A stretch of 56,013 bases of DNA, taken from Halomonas sp. SpR1 (lineage in GTDB: Bacteria; Pseudomonadota; Gammaproteobacteria; Pseudomonadales; Halomonadaceae). The translations under genes were made by a program, and so were the position numbers. Below, piece after piece: positions 51,993 through 56,013 of this stretch. The notes beneath the pieces were generated by a model. It had not been told where the DNA came from. It searched no databases and saw only the letters and a program-made list of their open reading frames with translations. The stretch's first letter is position 1, and every line of letters starts with the position of its first letter. The stretch spans positions 1 through 56,013 of the forward strand of contig NZ_JAUAMB010000036.1 of assembly GCF_031010175.1 (NCBI RefSeq), in the 5' to 3' direction.

Positions 51993-52595
51993 ATGTCTGC
52001 ATCATTAAGTCGTTTTAACGTGCCTGATACGTTGGATGCTCTGCCGGAAGATATTCGCAGTACCATTTTGGCGGTTCAGGAGAAAGCGGGATTTGTGCCC
52101 AATGTGTTTCTGATGCTGGCCCATCGCCCCGCTGAGTTTCGGGCTTTTTTTGCCTATCACGATGCGTTGATGGAGCGTGAGTCGGACACGCTCACCAAAG
52201 CCGAAAAAGAGATGATTGTGGTCGCCACTAGCGCGCGCAACCGCTGCTTATATTGTGTTGTCGCTCACGGTGCCCTGGTGCGTATTTACAGTAAAGACCC
52301 GCTGCTCGCTGATCAAGTGGCGATCAACCATCGCGTGGCGCCGATTAGCGAGCGCCACCGTGTGATGCTCGATTTCGCGATGCATTGCGCTATCGATGTG
52401 GGTGAAATGACTGACGAATGGCTAAGCCGTTTATTCGAAGTAGGCTTTAGCCAAGAGGATTGCTGGGATATAGGCGCCATCGCGGCGTTTTTTGGCCTGT
52501 CGAATCGCTTGGTCACGCTGGCGGGTACACCACCGAATGAAGAGTTTTACTTAATGGGGCGCGTGCCTCGTTCCGATACGACCACCACACCTTAA
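51993..52595 (+). CDS. AhpD-like peroxidase-related protein
   Basis: 200 aa from ATG 51993 with AGAGG correctly spaced; ATG 51963 adds ten unlikely residues. The carboxymuconolactone decarboxylase/AhpD motif is ARNRCLYCVVAHGALVRIYSKD (CxxC-x3-H). VPNVFLMLAHRPAEFRAFFAYHDALM is the typical 'peroxidase-related enzyme' opening. The CxxC cysteines would handle peroxides or reduce disulfides. Probably a single-gene unit; the riboswitch-controlled transporter follows. Confidence 0.92.
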   Translation: MSASLSRFNVPDTLDALPEDIRSTILAVQEKAGFVPNVFLMLAHRPAEFRAFFAYHDALMERESDTLTKAEKEMIVVATSARNRCLYCVVAHGALVRIYSKDPLLADQVAINHRVAPISERHRVMLDFAMHCAIDVGEMTDEWLSRLFEVGFSQEDCWDIGAIAAFFGLSNRLVTLAGTPPNEEFYLMGRVPRSDTTTTP

Positions 52596-52688
52596 GCTTT
52601 ACTAAGTTGTGATTCTGTTTGAGAATAGTTCCCGAATCGGTTTTGACACCGTTCTTAACGCCGCTTTTAACATCGTACCTACATTCAC

Positions 52689-52783
52689 TGTCGCCAGGGG
52701 AGCCCCTGCTTAAAAGGGCTGAGATGCGCACTGCGCAGACCCTGGAACCTGATCCGGTTAGTACCGGCGGAGGAAGTGCGACA
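52689..52783 (+). promoter_or_regulatory. TPP (THI-box) riboswitch
   Basis: The THI-box core is present: GGGCTGAGATG near 52719, then ACCCTGGAACCTGATCCGG (about 52739-52758), and the closing GTACCGGCGGAGGAAGT. P1 pairs TGTCGC (52689-52694) with GCGACA (52778-52783). The Shine-Dalgarno GGAGGAA (52769-52775) is inside the aptamer's last strand and P1 reaches the A of the start codon, so TPP binding should block translation directly. Confidence 0.95.
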
Positions 52784-54156
52784 TGCTTTACCTGACGTCA
52801 GCCGTGCTTGGCGCGGCGCTGTGCTGCTTTGCTTATCTAGGCCTGCGAGCTCGCTGGGTGGATGGCCCACTTGACGACTATGTCACCGCCCGCAACTCGC
52901 AAACGGCTTCTACGCTTGGTTTCTCCTTCCTTGCCTCCGGCATGGGGGCATGGATTCTCTTTGCGCCCCCTGAAATAGGGGCCTTTGTTGGCCCGCTGGC
53001 GCTGGCAGGCTATGCGCTTGGCTCTGCGCTGCCGTTTATCGTCTTGGGGCTGTATGGGCCGAAGATTCGTCGTGCGCTGCCTGAGGGGCGCAGCATCGCC
53101 GAGTTTGCTGAGGCCTGCTATGGCTCTGGTGTAAGGCGCTGGGTAACGCTGGTATCCATTGCCTATATGGCGTGCTTTTTAGCCGCCGAACTCACCGCGA
53201 TTGGGGCAATCACTGCGTTACTTTCCGATGTGCCGCCGGCACTGGTGATTATTGGCGTGGCGCTAACTACGCTGGTTTATACCGCTGCGGGAGGCCTGCG
53301 AGCCAGCCTTGCCACTGACCGCTGGCAGGCGTGGCTGCTGCTGGTACTACTATGTGCGGTGGGCGGCATGGCCCTATGGCGGCTCCCTGCTATTCCCACT
53401 GAGGCTGCGCTTCCTTCCATTCCCGTTACCAGTGCGCTCAGCGTAGCGTTAACGCTAGTGATCGCGGTAACCGCGGCTAATCTTTTCCACCAAGGCTATT
53501 GGCAACGCGTGTGGGCTGCTCAAGATGATCAAAGCTTGGGACGCGGAGCATGGTTAGGCGGCACGATGACGGTAATCGTCGTTATGGTGATTGGCGGTTT
53601 GGGCGTGTTGGCTGCCATGAGCGGTGTGTCTTTGGGTGAGCCTCCGATGCCATTTTTTGCCTTACTAAGTGATGCCCCTATTTGGCTTTCACTGCCTGCT
53701 TTAGTATTGGCAGTGACCTTGGTGGCTTCCAGCGTTGATACGTTGCAAAACGGTATTGCCTCGCTGGTGGTCGCACGCAGCGAACAACAGGGCGTTTCAC
53801 TGGTGGCCGCCCGCTGGGTGACGGTAATCGTGATGATCCCGGTGGTAGTGATTGCCCTGCAGGGGCTGTCGGTACTGCGGCTGTTTTTGATTGCCGACTT
53901 GCTGTGTGCCGCTATTGTGGTGCCTGTTCTGCTCGGCCTGTGGCAACGAATGACGCCAATTGCAGCCATTGGGGGGGGCGTTGCTGGTTTGCTAGGTGCC
54001 ATTCTCCCGGGGTGGTTAAGCCAAGGAAACCTGATAGCAGGGATTGTGGCTGCCAGCTTTCCGGGCAGTATTCCTACCCTGGGGCCGTTCGTCGGGGCGT
54101 TAATCGCCTCTACGCTCACGAGTGTGCTGCTCGCGTTTTTAACCAGAAAAAAGTGA
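52783..54156 (+). CDS. thiV: TPP-regulated SSS transporter, thiamine or HMP uptake (ThiV-like)
   Basis: 457 aa with about 13 membrane helices. SSS-family marks: DDYVTARNSQTASTLGFSFLASGMGAWILFAPPEIGAFVG and LVASSVDTLQNGIASLVVARS in the sodium-site helix. A TPP riboswitch ends at its start codon, so its cargo is almost surely thiamine or a precursor. The Na+ symporter ThiV, proposed for the pyrimidine precursor HMP in marine bacteria, is the nearest idea. The exact substrate is inference. A 196-codon antisense frame here is a shadow. Confidence 0.85.
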   Translation: MLYLTSAVLGAALCCFAYLGLRARWVDGPLDDYVTARNSQTASTLGFSFLASGMGAWILFAPPEIGAFVGPLALAGYALGSALPFIVLGLYGPKIRRALPEGRSIAEFAEACYGSGVRRWVTLVSIAYMACFLAAELTAIGAITALLSDVPPALVIIGVALTTLVYTAAGGLRASLATDRWQAWLLLVLLCAVGGMALWRLPAIPTEAALPSIPVTSALSVALTLVIAVTAANLFHQGYWQRVWAAQDDQSLGRGAWLGGTMTVIVVMVIGGLGVLAAMSGVSLGEPPMPFFALLSDAPIWLSLPALVLAVTLVASSVDTLQNGIASLVVARSEQQGVSLVAARWVTVIVMIPVVVIALQGLSVLRLFLIADLLCAAIVVPVLLGLWQRMTPIAAIGGGVAGLLGAILPGWLSQGNLIAGIVAASFPGSIPTLGPFVGALIASTLTSVLLAFLTRKK

Positions 54157-54210
54157 GATTGAAGCAGTAAAGAGCTGATCGCGTTATGCTAGCGGAATAA
54201 CAGCTACCTC

Positions 54211-55650
54211 ATGGTTGATAAGACAATGAGCTTTCCCATAGCACCTGACGAAGATGCGCGATTAGCAGCCCTTTATGAGCTTGCACTTCTAGACACCCCA
54301 GATGAGCCTGCTTTTGATCGCATCACTAGGCTGGTGACCAAGCTGCTAAACGTGCCTATCTCGACGGTGACGCTGGTAGATGCACAACGGCAGTGGTTTA
54401 AGTCCAGCATTGGCGTTGAGACCCAAGAGACATCTCGTGATGTAGCTTTCTGCGCTTATACCATTATGTCCTCAGAGCCATTTATTGTTGAGGATGCCAG
54501 TCAAGATCCCCGTTTTTCTCAAAACCCCTTAGTGACTGCCCCCGACGGCATCCGTTTTTATGTGGGTATTCCATTACGCTCTTTGCAAGGCTTGGCACTG
54601 GGATCGCTCTGCGCGCTCGACACTAAGCCCCGCGTCGTTAGCGCGGATGAGTTAGCGGCCTTGCAAGACTTAGCAGCAATAGCAACAGAGGAAGTACATT
54701 TGCGTGAGCGGGTGGTGCTGGAGAAGAAAAATGCCCAGGCATATCAGCAACAACTGAATGAATTACACCGCAGTATGGAGTGCCAAATCGAGCGGCGCAC
54801 CAATGAGCTCAATTTAGTCATCGAGTCAGCTTATGACGCCTATATTAGTATTGATACCCACGACGTGATTCTAGACTGGAACCGAGCAGCAGAGGTGATG
54901 TTTGGTTGGCCGCGCAAAGAAGCACTGGCGAGGACGATAACGGAGCTGATTTTCCCCACCGGATTGCCCTCCAGCAATAACCGTGTTGCCATTACATCTA
55001 CGGCTCGACGTCGGGATGGTACTGAACTGCCTGTTGAAATTCGTATTAAGGCGCTAATGATTGGTGGGCGCGAACGGCGAAGTCTTTTTATCCACGATAT
55101 TACCGAGCGTCAGCAGCTTGAACGACTGCGTGATCAGCAGGCACGAGAAGACGTTTTGACCAAACTGCCCAACCGGCGAGCCTTAGATGAGCGCTTGCCA
55201 GAAGCAATGGCACGCACTCGACGCACCCAGCAGCCCTTAGCCGTGCTGTTCATGGATCTGGATGGTTTTAAAGCGATTAACGATACCCACGGCCATGCCA
55301 TGGGCGATGAATTGCTACGCGTGATTGCTAAACGGCTGGTGCAAGCTGTCCGTGAAACCGATTATGTAGCGCGCTGGGCCGGGGATGAGTTTGTTTTACT
55401 ATTGGAAGGCAGTGAGCCTACGGTCATTGAGCAGTTGGCTGATAAATTAATTCAGCTAGTTCAAGAGCCAATGGCCGCTGGTAACGCAGCGCTAAATGTC
55501 AGTGTCAGTATCGGCATCGCGCTATATTTGCCCGCTAGTGCCGAGACAGCCAACGAACTGCTGAAGCGTGCAGATGTGGCGATGTATGAAGCCAAGCGCT
55601 CTGGAAAAGCCCAAGTGCGTATTGCCCAGCCTGTTGAAAGAGCTTGTTAA
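54211..55650 (+). CDS. GAF-PAS-GGDEF diguanylate cyclase
   Basis: 479 aa, no membrane helix. A GAF domain spans about 20-165 (ALYELALLDTPDEPAFDRITRLVTKLLNVPISTVTLVD, SLCALDTKPR). A short coiled coil (about 165-200) leads to a PAS domain at about 205-305 (DAYISIDTHDVILDWNRAAEVMFGWPRKEAL), then GGDEF. The active site is AGDEF at 390-394, a variant seen in working cyclases; the inhibitory RETD lies five residues before. A cytoplasmic c-di-GMP synthase with two sensory inputs. ATG 54211 and 54226 are both possible starts. Confidence 0.9.
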   Translation: MVDKTMSFPIAPDEDARLAALYELALLDTPDEPAFDRITRLVTKLLNVPISTVTLVDAQRQWFKSSIGVETQETSRDVAFCAYTIMSSEPFIVEDASQDPRFSQNPLVTAPDGIRFYVGIPLRSLQGLALGSLCALDTKPRVVSADELAALQDLAAIATEEVHLRERVVLEKKNAQAYQQQLNELHRSMECQIERRTNELNLVIESAYDAYISIDTHDVILDWNRAAEVMFGWPRKEALARTITELIFPTGLPSSNNRVAITSTARRRDGTELPVEIRIKALMIGGRERRSLFIHDITERQQLERLRDQQAREDVLTKLPNRRALDERLPEAMARTRRTQQPLAVLFMDLDGFKAINDTHGHAMGDELLRVIAKRLVQAVRETDYVARWAGDEFVLLLEGSEPTVIEQLADKLIQLVQEPMAAGNAALNVSVSIGIALYLPASAETANELLKRADVAMYEAKRSGKAQVRIAQPVERAC

Positions 55651-55677
55651 GCACCAGGGAAACATTCAAGGACGACC

Positions 55678-55887
55678 ATGATTCGAACTATTTTGACCAC
55701 CCCGGAAGGCGAAACTCACGAGGGCGATGAGCGCCTAATGGCAGTGTGGCAATCCACGCCTGGCAGCCATATCTGGATCGATATGCAGGGGGAATCCCAA
55801 CAAAGCGAGCGGGCGATTTTAGAGGCCTTTGAGTTCCACCCAATGGCGATTCAAGACGCCCATAAAGAGCGCCATCCACCTAAAATC
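55678..55887 (+). pseudogene. Interrupted CorA-family magnesium/zinc transporter (5' fragment)
   Basis: Seventy codons read as the cytoplasmic start of a CorA/ZntB-like transporter (WIDMQGESQQSERAILEAFEFHPMAIQDAHKERHPPKI), then the similarity stops. The next codons run into the end of an IS30-family element and reach a stop at 55935. The membrane domain with the GMN motif is not in the window, so this copy is probably non-functional unless a part resumes beyond the element. Confidence 0.7.
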
Positions 55888-56013
55888 CTGAATTCAAACA
55901 TTAAGCGCAGCACCTGCGGTTTTCAGCGCCCCTGAATACTCTCCCAGGAACACTTGTGCCGGTGTCCGATACCCCAAGCGTTTTCTGGGGCGGTTGTTCA
56001 ACTTGGCAACGAC
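55888..56013 (-). mobile_element. IS30-family insertion sequence, 3' end only
   Basis: From about 55888 the sequence no longer fits corA. The minus strand encodes a transposase end and the element continues past the window edge. The outer end lies close to the CCTGAATTCAAAC stretch; the terminal repeat and any target duplication cannot be confirmed from one end. Confidence 0.7.
55894..56013 (-). CDS. IS30-family transposase, C-terminal fragment
   Basis: Forty codons, open at the window edge, ending at the stop at 55894. KLNNRPRKRLGYRTPAQVFL is the invariant end of IS30-type DDE transposases ('LN.RPRK.LG..TP...F'), followed by a short tail (ALKTAGAALNV). The catalytic core lies outside the window. 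Confidence 0.85.
   Translation of the reverse strand, partial: VVAKLNNRPRKRLGYRTPAQVFLGEYSGALKTAGAALNV

Noticed and set aside
53529..54119. 196-codon antisense reading frame across the riboswitch-controlled transporter
   Set aside because: It is low in complexity (Thr, Ile, Pro-rich), matches no family and mirrors the hydrophobic codons of the transporter gene; a shadow frame.
1..56013. tRNA, rRNA or CRISPR arrays
   Set aside because: No cloverleaf with a TTCGA arm and CCA end, no rRNA core sequence, and no regularly spaced repeats with unique spacers were seen.

Overview
The window looks like a chromosomal segment of a Halomonas/Vreelandella-type gammaproteobacterium (Halomonadaceae). The inference rests on moderately GC-rich coding sequence, Pseudomonas-style arginine succinyltransferase genes with two AstA-like subunits (aruF and aruG), several Na+-coupled SSS transporters, and gene families typical of that group (DUF2252, DUF3581, MmsA, TRIC). 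This is a family-level inference made without database searches.

Layout. 1-125 is the 3' end of a group II intron. 232-8656 is arginine catabolism: a GlxA/ArgR-type regulator, an SDR, then aruC-aruF-aruG-aruD-aruB. A 132-bp palindromic MITE-like element sits inside that operon, and no astE/aruE follows. 8666-9317 is a ParDE toxin-antitoxin module with a visible promoter and operator. 9.3-24.5 kb is a mosaic of short accessory units, each with its own regulator: HxlR/MFS, MarR/EamA/NmrA-like, a truncated LysR, BluB, a MASE2-like/GAF/GGDEF cyclase, a WYL regulator with a GST, a methyltransferase, a second GlxA-type regulator and several GNATs. 24.5-28.8 kb links a LysR regulator, an amidase and a two-gene SSS transporter. 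28.9-38.6 kb holds DUF2252, a 7TM diguanylate cyclase, a stomatin/NfeD pair, a TRIC channel, a 995-aa AsmA-like protein and DUF3581.

38.6-49.3 kb is the most interesting region: a divergent cluster of two transglutaminase-like proteins (one a 1116-aa DUF2126 protein), two ATP-grasp/alpha-E modules (one fused, one split) and a zinc metallopeptidase with zinc-ribbon-like cysteines. This gene set has been proposed on comparative-genomic grounds to make or process a peptide or amide-linked product, but I know of no experimentally defined function. I read two divergent sigma-54 (-24/-12) promoters with exact GG-N10-GC spacing and two NtrC-like sites between them, which suggests induction under nitrogen limitation. 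The fused ATP-grasp paralogue lacks about 62 residues that include the ATP-binding lysine segment present in the stand-alone paralogue.

49.3-56.0 kb contains mmsA with a LiuR-like operator and a 15-bp tandem repeat in its leader, an unrecognised protein, an AhpD-like protein, a TPP riboswitch in front of an SSS transporter (ThiV-like), a GAF-PAS-GGDEF protein, and a corA-like gene interrupted by an IS30-family element that runs off the end.
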